Origin: DASZFV01 sp036494575 | Lineage (GTDB): Bacteria; Myxococcota_A; Polyangia; Fen-1088 | NCBI GenBank assembly: GCA_036494575.1 | Contig: DASXOE010000100.1 | Location: 1-21,700 of the forward strand | DNA: 21,700 nucleotides | Reading direction: 5' to 3' | Shown: positions 6,650-14,712 of the stretch, piece after piece | How the letters are laid out: the number at the start of each line of letters is the position of its first letter | Numbering within the stretch: the stretch's first letter is position 1 | The notes under the pieces: model-generated | Databases searched by the model: none | The model's input: only the letters and a program-made list of their open reading frames with translations | What the model was told of the DNA's origin: nothing | Position numbers and translations under genes: made by a program

Positions 6650-8134
6650 GTGACCTCGATCGTAGACTCAGGCGCCAAGCGCGTCCTCATCGCAGACGAC
6701 GAGCTCAACATGCGGCGCGTGCTCGAGGCCATCCTGCGCCGCGAGGGCTACGACGTCCTCACGGCCGCCAACGGGATCGACGCGCTCGCCGGCATGAACC
6801 GCGACGTCCACACGGTCATCACCGACCTAAAGATGCCCGGGCTCGACGGCATGGGGCTGCTCAAGAAGCTCTCCGCCGACTACCCCGACGTCCCCGTCGT
6901 CATGATCACGGCGCACGGGTCGGTGGAGAACGCCGTCGAGGCGGTCAAGCTCGGCGCCTTCGATTACCTCGAAAAGCCGTTCGAGCAAGAGCAGATTCGC
7001 CAGGTCGTCGCCAAGGCGCTGTCGACGTTCGCGCTCGCGCGTCGCGACGCCCGCCCCGACGAGACGGCGGGGCGTGGCCGCTTTCGCCTCATCGGCGAGT
7101 CGTCCGCCATCAAGCAAATCTACGGCGTCGTCGAGAAGGTCGCCAACACGCCGTCGACCGTCCTCATCACGGGCGAATCGGGCACGGGCAAGGAGCTCAT
7201 CGCGCGCGCGCTGCACGAGAACTCCTCGCGCCACGGCGCGCCCTTCATCAAGATCAACTGCGCGGCGATTCCGAAGACGCTCATGGAGTCCGAGCTCTTC
7301 GGGTACGACAAGGGCGCCTTCACGGGGGCCGTGGGCGCCAAGCCGGGCCGCTTCGAGCTCGCGCACGGCGGCACGTTGTTCCTCGACGAGATCGGGGAGA
7401 TCCCCATCGAGATGCAGGTCAAGCTGCTGCGCGTCCTCCAGGAGTCGGAGTTCGAGCGCGTGGGCGGCATCAAGACGATCAAGGTCGACGTTCGCCTCGT
7501 GACGGCGACGAACCGCGACCTCCTCCAGGAGATCGGTGCGGGGTCGTTCCGCGAGGATCTGTTCTACCGGCTCAACGTCGTGCCCATCCACATCCCGCCG
7601 CTGCGGGAGCGGCGGGAGGACATCCCGCTGCTCGCCGACCACTTCATCGCCAAGTTCAACGAGCGCCTGCGCAAGCAGATCGAGGGCATCTCGCCCGAGG
7701 CCATCGAGCGTCTCGTCGCGCACCCCTGGCCCGGGAACATCCGCGAGCTCGAGAACCTCATGGAGCGGACGGTGCTCTTTTGCGAGGGGCCGCAGATCGG
7801 CGTCGCCGACCTGCCGCCCGAGATCAGTCACCTCGCGCCGTTGGCGGCGTCTCACCTTCAGCCCGCGGCGCCGGCGGCGCACGCCGACGAAGCGGCGCGC
7901 GTCGTGCCGCTCGGGGCGGGCCTGGCCGCGAGCTCGCTCAAGGAGGCCGTGCGCGCCCAGACCGAGCGGGTCGAGCGTGAGCTCATCCAGCGCGCCCTCG
8001 ACGAGACGGGCGGCAACGTGACCCAGGCCGCCCGCAAGCTCAAGATCTCGCGCAAGAGCCTCCAGACCAAGATGAAGGAGTTCGGATTGCGCGGGGGGAC
8101 CAGTGCGCCCGCGGGGCCTCCAGAGGACTCGTAG
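6650..8134 (+). CDS. NtrC-family sigma-54-dependent response regulator
   Basis: This 494-residue protein has the full NtrC layout. The receiver domain (about 10-125) has Asp16/Asp17, phospho-acceptor Asp59 (ITDLKMPG), Thr87 and Lys109. The AAA+ sigma-54 interaction domain (about 145-380) has Walker A GESGTGKE (175-182), GAFTGA (222-227) that contacts sigma-54, and Walker B FLDEIGEI (Asp246/Glu247). A Fis-type helix-turn-helix lies near the C-terminus (GGNVTQAARKLKISRKSLQTK). All key residues are intact, so it should be a phosphorylation-dependent activator of sigma-54 promoters, partnered with the kinase 12 bases upstream. Its targets are unknown. A weak sigma-54-like site precedes the next gene. 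The start GTG 6650 lacks a Shine-Dalgarno sequence. Confidence 0.96.
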   Translation: MTSIVDSGAKRVLIADDELNMRRVLEAILRREGYDVLTAANGIDALAGMNRDVHTVITDLKMPGLDGMGLLKKLSADYPDVPVVMITAHGSVENAVEAVKLGAFDYLEKPFEQEQIRQVVAKALSTFALARRDARPDETAGRGRFRLIGESSAIKQIYGVVEKVANTPSTVLITGESGTGKELIARALHENSSRHGAPFIKINCAAIPKTLMESELFGYDKGAFTGAVGAKPGRFELAHGGTLFLDEIGEIPIEMQVKLLRVLQESEFERVGGIKTIKVDVRLVTATNRDLLQEIGAGSFREDLFYRLNVVPIHIPPLRERREDIPLLADHFIAKFNERLRKQIEGISPEAIERLVAHPWPGNIRELENLMERTVLFCEGPQIGVADLPPEISHLAPLAASHLQPAAPAAHADEAARVVPLGAGLAASSLKEAVRAQTERVERELIQRALDETGGNVTQAARKLKISRKSLQTKMKEFGLRGGTSAPAGPPEDS

Positions 8135-8164
8135 TCGGACCTGCCCAACAGCAGTCGGGAGGGG

Positions 8165-8179
8165 CGGCAGGGGATTTGA
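8165..8179 (+). promoter_or_regulatory. Weak sigma-54-like promoter candidate upstream of the outer-membrane protein gene
   Basis: CGGCAGGGGATTTGA matches TGGCACG-N4-TTGC at the -24 GG, at CA and at the -12 TTG, with the correct 10-base spacing. It has A in place of the nearly invariant C at -12, so it is weak. A start near 8191 would leave a leader of about 12 bases holding the GGGAGG ribosome site. CCTGCC (8140-8145) and GGCAGG (8166-8171) also form an inverted repeat over it. Its position right after a sigma-54 activator gene is suggestive only. Confidence 0.25.
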
Positions 8180-8191
8180 AAACAGGGCGCT

Positions 8192-8197
8192 GGGAGG
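8192..8197 (+). promoter_or_regulatory. Shine-Dalgarno sequence deciding the start of the outer-membrane protein gene
   Basis: GGGAGG lies five bases before GTG 8203. This favours GTG 8203 over the in-frame TTG at 8176, which has an AGGGGA site placed too close. Confidence 0.6.
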
Positions 8198-8202
8198 GTC
8201 TT

Positions 8203-9609
8203 GTGTTACATTGCGCGCGGACCTTGAGAGCCGCCGTCCACAGATTGACCACGCGGGTTGTGGTCGTCCTGGCAGTTCTCCTGTGCGGCGCCTCCGCGCG
8301 CGCGGCGGAGGTCACGCGGGTCGTGTCGGCGCTCGACGACGACAACGCCTTCGACTTCAACGTCACGGCCTCGTGGCTGCACGAGGTGAAGAGCGCCTTC
8401 ATCAAGCGCGAGTCGCCTGAGAACGGGGGCGGTCTCGTCAAGGACCTCCAGTTCGGACAGACGCGCGATCTCCTGAACCTGCGCATGGACTTCGGGATCC
8501 TCTGGGACGTGGGCATTCACATCGAGGCGCCCCTCGTGCTCGCCGACAACCGCCACCTCGACTTCGATCAGAGCGCCGGGTCGGGCTGCACCTATCCCGG
8601 CGATCCTCCGCCCATCACCTGCGTCAACTCGGAGAACTCGAAGATCCTCGAGAGCGGGATCTTGCCCGGCTTCGGCAACAAGAGCGGCTACGGCCTCAAT
8701 TCGCGCAACGGGCAGCCGTTCAGCTCGGGCTCGCGCGTCTTCCAGGGGCCGACCCGCAGCGGGTTCGAGTCGCTCAACCTCGGCATCACGTGGGCGCCCT
8801 TCAACCAGCGCCGCGACGACACGCGGCCCACCTGGACGCTGGGCTTCGACGCCAAGCTCGACGTCTTCTCCGACATGCGCTTCGACGCCGCCAACCCGGG
8901 CGCCAACACGGCGGTCGGGCCCGGGTACCACCAGTTCGTGTGGTCGACCTTCGTCTCGAAGCGCTTCCGCTACTTCGATCCGTACTTCGGCGCCTGGTAC
9001 ATGCTCCCCGTGCGCACGAACGGCAGCATCTATGAGGAGATCAACGGCGGGAACCAGACGGCCGTGAATCCGCAGCAGCGCGCCGGCTTGCTCGCGGGCT
9101 TCGAGCAGATCGCCTGGGAGAACCCGCGCGCCGACCAGCGCGTCACCGTCGAGTTCCGCGCGCGCGCCGAGCAACACTTCTACGGCCGCAGCGCGAGCGA
9201 GATGTGGGAGGCCCTCGCGGGCTCGTCGCAGTGCAAAGCGACGCAGGCCGCGCCCGACTGCCGTCCCGGCATCGACAACAATCTCGGCGACCCGACCTTC
9301 AGCCCCTACCCGGGCGTCACCGAGACGCAGCAGTACGCCAGCTTCGGCGGCGATCTGGGCCTCAACGTCCAGGTCGGCAAGTACGCGCGCTTTCGCGGCC
9401 TCTTCGGCCTGCTCATCGACGAGCCACACTACATCACGTACTCGGGCACGGGCGTCGACCGCAACGGAGACGGCCGGGTCGACTCGGACACCGGCTCTGC
9501 CGAGGCCAACGTTCTCTACCGCGACGCGATCGACGCGCCGGGACGCCGCTTCAAGGTCGAGGGCACGCAGATCTGGTCGTTGTTCCTCGAAGGCTCGCTC
9601 ATGTTCTAA
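8203..9609 (+). CDS. Outer-membrane beta-barrel protein of unknown function
   Basis: This 468-residue protein has a cleavable signal peptide (hydrophobic VVVVLAVLLCGASARAA, cleavage near ARAAEV). It has alternating amphipathic strands throughout and a C-terminal Phe (SLFLEGSLMF), the signal recognised by BAM. Two Cys pairs (in GCTYPGDPPPITC and SSQCKATQAAPDC) would each close a loop. Near the C-terminus, DRNGDGRVDSD (419-429) is an EF-hand/thrombospondin-type-3-like calcium loop, probably extracellular. I do not recognise the family; pore or structural roles are both possible. The GTG 8203 start is chosen for its Shine-Dalgarno sequence. In-frame TTG 8176 would give a longer n-region. A TACATT hexamer 11 bases before in-frame TTG 8224 offers a third, shorter option with a compact signal peptide. 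A small membrane-protein gene follows after five bases, probably in the same operon. Confidence 0.8.
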   Translation: MLHCARTLRAAVHRLTTRVVVVLAVLLCGASARAAEVTRVVSALDDDNAFDFNVTASWLHEVKSAFIKRESPENGGGLVKDLQFGQTRDLLNLRMDFGILWDVGIHIEAPLVLADNRHLDFDQSAGSGCTYPGDPPPITCVNSENSKILESGILPGFGNKSGYGLNSRNGQPFSSGSRVFQGPTRSGFESLNLGITWAPFNQRRDDTRPTWTLGFDAKLDVFSDMRFDAANPGANTAVGPGYHQFVWSTFVSKRFRYFDPYFGAWYMLPVRTNGSIYEEINGGNQTAVNPQQRAGLLAGFEQIAWENPRADQRVTVEFRARAEQHFYGRSASEMWEALAGSSQCKATQAAPDCRPGIDNNLGDPTFSPYPGVTETQQYASFGGDLGLNVQVGKYARFRGLFGLLIDEPHYITYSGTGVDRNGDGRVDSDTGSAEANVLYRDAIDAPGRRFKVEGTQIWSLFLEGSLMF

Positions 9610-9614
9610 GGGGC

Positions 9615-10349
9615 ATGACCGACGTCGGCGCGCCAGCCCCGGAGGTCTATCGGCTCAGCGTGGAGAAGCGGCCGCTCGCCGTGGGGCGCGCGCGGCGGTT
9701 CGCGCTGCTCGAGCTGCTCGGGGCGGCGACGGCCCTCGTCGCGGTCGCCGAGCTCGCGCTCCGGGGCTCCACGGCCGCGACCGACACCGCGCTCGGCCTT
9801 TGGGGACTCGCGGCCGTCGCGTCCCCTTACGTCCTTTGGCGCGCCAAGCAGCGCGTGCGTCGCCGCTGGAACGCGTTCGAGCTCTCGATCGGCGGCGAGA
9901 CGCTGCGCTGCGCTGCGCGCGGCTCGGGCCGGGTCAGCATGCGGCTCGACGAGATCGCGTCCATCGCCGAGGGCGCGGGCGGCCTCGTCGTGCGCTCGTC
10001 CGAGCCGGGAGCCGTCGTGCGCATTCCGCGCACGGTCGAGGGCTTCGTCGACGTGCGGGCGCGCCTGGCAGCGCGCCGGCCGATCGAGGGTGGGCAAGGC
10101 GCGCTCTGGTGGTGCGTGGCGCTCGTGGGCACCGGGCTGCTCGCGTCGTCGACGGCCTTCGTGTGGGGCCGCTCGCCCAGCGTGGCGGCTGGCGTGTTGC
10201 TCTGCCAGCTCACGGCCGCCGTCACGGGCGCCCTCGACATTCGGTGGCATCCCCGCTTGCCGCGCTCGAAGAAGGTCGCGGCGCTCCTGGCGATCGTCGT
10301 GGCCGCCGTGCTGCCGCTCGTCGGCCTCTTCCTGGCGTCACTCGGCTGA
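9615..10349 (+). CDS. Membrane protein with a central PH-like domain, unknown function
   Basis: This 244-residue protein has two hydrophobic segments (about 24-45 and 52-70), a soluble central region (about 80-155), and two or three more hydrophobic segments to the C-terminus. The central region (NAFELSIGGETLRC, MRLDEIASIAEG, VVRIPRTVEGFVDVRARL) has the look of a bacterial PH-like domain. That is a pattern-based inference and not a firm family call. ATG 9615 is five bases after the outer-membrane protein stop, with AAGGGG very close before it, so co-transcription is likely. Its last 12 bases overlap the end of the convergent rsmI gene. Certain as a gene; function unknown. Confidence 0.78.
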   Translation: MTDVGAPAPEVYRLSVEKRPLAVGRARRFALLELLGAATALVAVAELALRGSTAATDTALGLWGLAAVASPYVLWRAKQRVRRRWNAFELSIGGETLRCAARGSGRVSMRLDEIASIAEGAGGLVVRSSEPGAVVRIPRTVEGFVDVRARLAARRPIEGGQGALWWCVALVGTGLLASSTAFVWGRSPSVAAGVLLCQLTAAVTGALDIRWHPRLPRSKKVAALLAIVVAAVLPLVGLFLASLG

Positions 10350-11240
10350 ATCGGGCTCGTCGGCCTCGCCGCCGCCCGCGAGGCGCACGACGAGCCCGTA
10401 GACCTCGCGCCGCGCCCGGCCCGAGAGCGCGGCCAGATCCCGGGCCGCGTCGCGGGGCGTGAGGCCGCGCGCGAGGAGCTCGCCGGCCTTCTCGGTGAGC
10501 GCCTCGTCGTTCCACGACTCGGCCTCGGCCTCGGCGCTCGCGCCCTCGACGACGAGCGTGACCTCGCCGAGGGGCCGCCCGTCGGCGTAGCGGGCCGCGA
10601 GCCCGCCGAGCGTGTCGCGCGCGAATTCCTCGTGCTCCTTCGTGAGCTCGCGTGCGACGCAGGCGCGGCGGCCCGGCCCCAGCGTCGCCGCGAGGTCGGC
10701 CAGCGTCGCCGCCGTACGCATCGGCGATTCGTAGAAGACGAGCGTCGCGGGGAGCGCGCGCAAGGACTCGAAGAGGCGGCGGCGCGGTCCGGATTTGCGC
10801 GGCGGGAAACCGTGGAAGAGGAAGCGGTCGGACGGAAGCCCACTGCCCACGAGCGCCGCGAGCACCGCCGCGGGTCCAGGCACGGGCACGACGCGCGCGC
10901 CGGCGGCGATTGCCGCGGCGACGATGCGGTAGCCGGGATCGGAGACGAGCGGCGTGCCTGCCTCGGAGACGAGCACGACGTCGACGCCCGCGCGCAGGCA
11001 ATCGGCGACCTCGGCGGCGCGCGCCGCCTCATTGGCGTCGTAGCACGAAAGAATGGTCCGCGCGCCGCTGTCGCCGCCGGCGCCGAGGTCCGCCAGGAGG
11101 CGCCGCGCGCTCCGCGTGTCCTCGGCCACGAGGACGGTCGCCGTCCGCAGCGCTCGGGCCGCGCGCGGCGACAGGTCGTCGGCATTTCCGAGCGGCGTCG
11201 CCACGACCGTCAGAGACCCGACGCGCGTCGTCACCGCCAT
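10338..11240 (-). CDS. rsmI: 16S rRNA (cytidine(1402)-2'-O)-methyltransferase RsmI
   Basis: This 300-residue protein belongs to the tetrapyrrole-methylase (SpoU-unrelated) fold family and methylates the ribose of C1402 in 16S rRNA with S-adenosylmethionine. Family hallmarks are present: LTVVATPLGNADDLSPRA at the N-terminus (canonical TPIGNLxDxTxRA), AEDTRSARRLL, SEAGTPLVSDPGY, and PGPAAVLAALVGSGLPSDRFLFHGF. Length is typical (about 280-300). The frame stays open well upstream, but the conserved N-terminus begins exactly at ATG 11240. That start also lies nine bases after a TATACT -10, so it is preferred. It is convergent with the preceding plus-strand gene (12-base overlap) and divergent from the S41 protease gene. 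Confidence 0.96.
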   Translation of the reverse strand: MAVTTRVGSLTVVATPLGNADDLSPRAARALRTATVLVAEDTRSARRLLADLGAGGDSGARTILSCYDANEAARAAEVADCLRAGVDVVLVSEAGTPLVSDPGYRIVAAAIAAGARVVPVPGPAAVLAALVGSGLPSDRFLFHGFPPRKSGPRRRLFESLRALPATLVFYESPMRTAATLADLAATLGPGRRACVARELTKEHEEFARDTLGGLAARYADGRPLGEVTLVVEGASAEAEAESWNDEALTEKAGELLARGLTPRDAARDLAALSGRARREVYGLVVRLAGGGEADEPDSAE

Positions 11241-11255
11241 GGCGCGCCCAGTATA
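11241..11255 (-). promoter_or_regulatory. Leaderless-type -10 element for rsmI
   Basis: On the minus strand, TATACT (11250-11255) is followed by nine GC bases and then ATG 11240. No Shine-Dalgarno sequence is present. This is the best -10 match among the five TAnnnT-N9-start sites in the window. Confidence 0.65.
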
Positions 11256-11365
11256 CCGAGTGCGACCAACAGCGACACCGCGCGCGCGTCTCGCGGCGCC
11301 ACGAGCCCGGCCGGGAAACCGCGCCGGGCCGACCCATAAGGCGTGCAGTGGGCGCCGCCGGTGGC

Positions 11366-11371
11366 TATGAT
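11366..11371 (+). promoter_or_regulatory. -10-like element for the S41 protease gene
   Basis: TATGAT is followed by 14 bases and ATG 11386, implying a leader of roughly 5-8 bases without a Shine-Dalgarno sequence. No clear -35 is seen. The rest of the 145-base divergent region (11241-11385) holds only GC-rich inverted repeats such as GCCCGG...CCGGGC, with no ORF. Confidence 0.45.
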
Positions 11372-11385
11372 TGGGGACTCCCTCC

Positions 11386-14300
11386 ATGGATCTCATCGAC
11401 GGTCCGCCCGCGGATCCCACCCCTTCCTCTTCCCCCTTGGCCCCCTCGGAGTCGCGCATGCGGCGGTTCGGCAAGATCCTGGTCCTGACGGCCGCCTGCT
11501 CGGCGGCGCTCGTCCTCACGATTCGCCACGGCGGCGACGGCATCCGCGTCGGCGCCGAGAGCCCGCTGCGCGCCGCCACGCGCGGCAGCGGCCGCTATGA
11601 CTTGTCGCGCATCCCGATCTTCTCGAAGACGCTCATGCTCGTCAGCGAGAACTACTTCGACAAGAACCGCTTCGACCCGAAGCGCATGCTCGTGGGGGCG
11701 CTGGACTTCGTGCAGCGCGACGTCCCGGAGATCCTCATCGACCGCTGGCCCGAGCACGACCCGAAGCAGGTCACCGTCAAGGTCAACGGGCAGCAGAAGA
11801 GCTTCTCGATCGAGAAGGTCGACGCGCCCTGGACCTTGCGCACGAAGGTCATCGAGATCTTCCAGTTCGTGCAGCCAAACCTGCAGCCCGTGCCCGAGAA
11901 GGAAGAAGCGCGGCGCCTCGTCGAGATCGAGATGGCGGCGACGAACGGCATGCTCTACACGCTCGACCCGCACTCGGTGCTGCTCGACGTCGAGACCTAC
12001 AAGGACATGCGGACGCAGACGCAGGGCAAGTTCGGCGGCCTCGGCATCGTCATCGAGATGGACAAGAAGAACCGCATCACGGTCAAGCGCCCCATGCTCG
12101 ACACGCCCGCCATCCGCGTGGGCATCAAGGCCAAGGATCACATCGTCCGCATCAACAACGAGTCGACGACCAACATGACGCTCAACGAGGCCGTCGAGCG
12201 CTTGCGCGGCGATCCCGACACGAACGTCGACGTCTACGTCGAGCGCGACAGCTCGCCCGGCGTCAAGAAGTTCACGATCACGCGCGCCTTCATCCATCCG
12301 CCGTCGATCGATCCGCCGGCGCGCGTGCTGGCCGTGCCCCCAGGGCCCGGTCAGGCGGCCGCCAAGGTCGGCTACTTCCACATGCAGCACTTCTCGGCCA
12401 ACAGCGCCGGCGATCTGGCGGAGGCGCTCGCCCTCTTCGAGAAGGAGAAGGTCAAGGGCATCATCATGGACCTGCGGGGCAACCCGGGCGGCCTCTACGA
12501 GCAGGCGCAGCGCGTGTCGGACGCGTTCATCAAGGCGGGCACGCTGGTCTCGATGGTGGGCGTCGGCGGCGTGCAGCGCAAGGACGAGACGGCCAGCGAC
12601 AGCGGCCATGAGCCCACGGTGCCGCTCGCTGTGCTCGTCAACCAGAACTCGGCGAGCGCGTCCGAGATCGTCGCCGGCGCCATGAAGAACCTCGACCGCG
12701 GCGTCGTCATCGGCGAGGGCACGTTCGGCAAGGGCTCGGTCCAGGTCCTGTTCGACATCGCGTCTCCCGTGTCCTTCGGCGACAAGTCCGACGACGACAA
12801 GCTCGGCCTCAAGCTCACGACGGCGCAGTACCTCACGCCGGGCGACATCTCGATCCAGGGCGTGGGCGTCGTGCCGGACATCGAGACCGATCCGCTGCTC
12901 GTCCAGAAGGACGGCGAGCGGTCGTGGATCCGGCTGCAGCCATCGGCGCACAAGCGGCGCGAGGCCGACTACGACTTCCACCTCGAGCACCCGAGCGCGC
13001 GCCACGGCGAGAAGCCCCTCGAGTCGCTGTCGTACCTGTTCGTGCAGAAGGCGGCCGACAAGGCCCGCATGCACGACGAGGACGAGGACCTCGATCCCGA
13101 CGAGGAGGCCGAGGCGGACGACGCCGACGCCGACGAGAAGACCGACTTCTTGATGGATTTCGCGCGCGATCTTCTCGTGCAGGCCAAGTCATCGAAGCGC
13201 CGCGACCTCGTCGCGGGCTCGAAGGCCTTCCTCGACAAGGTCCGCGCCGCCGAGGACAAGAAGGTCTCGCTCGCGCTCGAGAAGCTGGGCGTCGACTGGG
13301 CCTCGGGGCCGGCGACGGGCGCCGCGCCGCCGCTGCAGCTCACGTTGCAGCCCGTGAGCGGCGACGCCAAGCTCGTGGCCGGCACGGTGGCGAAGATTCG
13401 CGGCGTCGTGAAGAACATCGGGACGGCGCCGGCCTACCGCGTGCGCGCCGTCCTCGAGAGCGACAACCCGCTCTTCGACGAGAACGAGATGGTCTTCGGC
13501 AAGATCGGACCGGGCGAATCGAAGAGCTACGATCTGTCGGTCAAGATCCCGGCGTCGTCGTTCACGCGCACCGACGAGCTCAAGGCGACGTTGAGCTCGC
13601 AGCGCGGCCCCACGAAGGCCAGCGGCGCCGACCTGCTCGTCAACATCGAGGGCAAGGCCCGCCCGCTCTTTGCGTACACGTATCAGACGATAGACGATCA
13701 GAAGGGCAGTAACCACGACGGCCAGGTCCAGCGCGGTGAGCAGGTGCGCCTGCTCGTCACCGTCAAGAACCTCGGGCACGGGCGGGCCATCCACACCGAG
13801 GCGGTGCTGCGCAACGGCGCGGGCCAGGAGGGCATCCTCATCAGCGCGGGCCGCTTCGACGCCAAGGATCTTGGGCCGGGCGAGACGAAGACGTTCTCGT
13901 TCGTCTACGAGGTCGGGCCCGAGTTCAAGGGCGACGATTACCAGCTCGAGCTCGCGGTGGGCGACACGATCCTCGGCGAGTCGGTCACCGACAAGATCAA
14001 GATCAAGGTGGCGCCGCCTGGTCCCGCGCCCGAGGCGGGCAGCGGCACCGCGACGATCGTGCGGGACGGCGCCCCCCTGCGCGAGACCGCGAACGACGCC
14101 GCGCTCGTCGTGGGCCGCGCCGCCAAGGGCACGACCTTCAAGGTCAGCGGCAAGCTCGGGACGTTCACGCGCCTCGATCTCGACAACAACCGCTCGGCGT
14201 TCGTCGCGACGACCGACGTCTCATCGGGCGGCGCCGTGCACGGCATGCTCATGCCCGCCTGGCAGGTGACGCCGCCCGTGCTCACGGTGACGGCGCCGAC

Positions 14301-14646
14301 GGTCGCGATGGGCGACACCGTGCACCTCAAGGGCAACGCCACCGACGATCGCCTCGTGCGCGACGTTTACGTGCGCGTGTGGAACCGCAACGCCAAGATC
14401 CCCGTGAAGAAGGTCTTCTATCAGCCGAACCGCACCTCGGGCGACCGGACGAAGATGGACTTCGAGACGGACATCCCGCTGTGGCCCGGCAGCAACCTCG
14501 TCCAGGTCTTCGCGCGCGAGTCCAACGAGGTGCAGTCGCTGCAGACCGTCGTCGTGCTCAAGCGCGCGGGCGCGAGCGTCATCGCTCAGCCTTCGGTCCC
14601 ACCGGCCGGGTTCCCGCCCGACAAGTCCTCGCCCTCGAAGAAGTAA
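11386..14646 (+). CDS. Large S41 (CtpA/Prc-type) PDZ protease with a long C-terminal extension
   Basis: This 1086-residue protein is roughly twice the length of typical CtpA. A Pro/Ser-rich cytoplasmic start precedes a signal anchor (about 27-44, ILVLTAACSAALVL). The PDZ domain spans about 214-290 (KFGGLGIVIEMD, DHIVRINN). The S41 core has LRGNPGGLYEQA, catalytic Ser424 in NSASASEIVAGAM, and Lys449 in GTFGKGSVQ, 25 residues apart as in CtpA. An acidic Asp/Glu-rich linker lies near 564-586. The extension then carries two CARDB/Ig-like modules (about 655-740 and 785-875; VKNIGTAPAYRVRAVL and VKNLGHGRAIHTEAVL), an SH3-like module (about 887-945) and a final beta-sandwich (about 965-1065). It is probably a periplasmic processing protease with substrate- or envelope-binding modules. 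ATG 11386 fits the upstream TATGAT. ATG 11458, just before the anchor, is the alternative. Protease call firm; module names are inferred from sequence pattern. Confidence 0.93.
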   Translation: MDLIDGPPADPTPSSSPLAPSESRMRRFGKILVLTAACSAALVLTIRHGGDGIRVGAESPLRAATRGSGRYDLSRIPIFSKTLMLVSENYFDKNRFDPKRMLVGALDFVQRDVPEILIDRWPEHDPKQVTVKVNGQQKSFSIEKVDAPWTLRTKVIEIFQFVQPNLQPVPEKEEARRLVEIEMAATNGMLYTLDPHSVLLDVETYKDMRTQTQGKFGGLGIVIEMDKKNRITVKRPMLDTPAIRVGIKAKDHIVRINNESTTNMTLNEAVERLRGDPDTNVDVYVERDSSPGVKKFTITRAFIHPPSIDPPARVLAVPPGPGQAAAKVGYFHMQHFSANSAGDLAEALALFEKEKVKGIIMDLRGNPGGLYEQAQRVSDAFIKAGTLVSMVGVGGVQRKDETASDSGHEPTVPLAVLVNQNSASASEIVAGAMKNLDRGVVIGEGTFGKGSVQVLFDIASPVSFGDKSDDDKLGLKLTTAQYLTPGDISIQGVGVVPDIETDPLLVQKDGERSWIRLQPSAHKRREADYDFHLEHPSARHGEKPLESLSYLFVQKAADKARMHDEDEDLDPDEEAEADDADADEKTDFLMDFARDLLVQAKSSKRRDLVAGSKAFLDKVRAAEDKKVSLALEKLGVDWASGPATGAAPPLQLTLQPVSGDAKLVAGTVAKIRGVVKNIGTAPAYRVRAVLESDNPLFDENEMVFGKIGPGESKSYDLSVKIPASSFTRTDELKATLSSQRGPTKASGADLLVNIEGKARPLFAYTYQTIDDQKGSNHDGQVQRGEQVRLLVTVKNLGHGRAIHTEAVLRNGAGQEGILISAGRFDAKDLGPGETKTFSFVYEVGPEFKGDDYQLELAVGDTILGESVTDKIKIKVAPPGPAPEAGSGTATIVRDGAPLRETANDAALVVGRAAKGTTFKVSGKLGTFTRLDLDNNRSAFVATTDVSSGGAVHGMLMPAWQVTPPVLTVTAPTVAMGDTVHLKGNATDDRLVRDVYVRVWNRNAKIPVKKVFYQPNRTSGDRTKMDFETDIPLWPGSNLVQVFARESNEVQSLQTVVVLKRAGASVIAQPSVPPAGFPPDKSSPSKK

Positions 14647-14656
14647 CTTCCGCCCT

Positions 14657-14692
14657 TCGACGACCGTCGAGAGACGGACCGTCGAGAGACGG
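14657..14692 (+). repeat. Tandem 15-bp direct repeat forming two GNRA-loop hairpins
   Basis: GACCGTCGAGAGACG occurs twice back to back (14662-14676 and 14677-14691). Each copy with the following G folds as CCGTC-GAGA-GACGG, a 5-bp stem closed by a GNRA-type tetraloop. An overlapping alternative stem TCGAC/GTCGA (14657-14670) competes with the first. The element lies between the S41 protease stop and the next promoter. It may be an RNA processing or weak termination element, or a DNA operator with two half-sites. There is no T-run. Confidence 0.55.
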
Positions 14693-14697
14693 CGTGT

Positions 14698-14712
14698 TAG
14701 GTTGCTCAGGCC
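14698..14712 (+). promoter_or_regulatory. Leaderless-type -10 element for the sulfatase-like gene
   Basis: TAGGTT (14698-14703), nine bases, then ATG 14713. There is no Shine-Dalgarno sequence. The tandem 15-bp repeat ends six bases upstream, in the -35 area, so a regulator bound there could act on this promoter. Confidence 0.5.

Noticed and set aside
11241..11579. Upstream in-frame extension of rsmI
   Set aside because: It overlaps the start of the S41 protease gene on the other strand, and RsmI homology begins at ATG 11240, just after a TATACT-N9 element.
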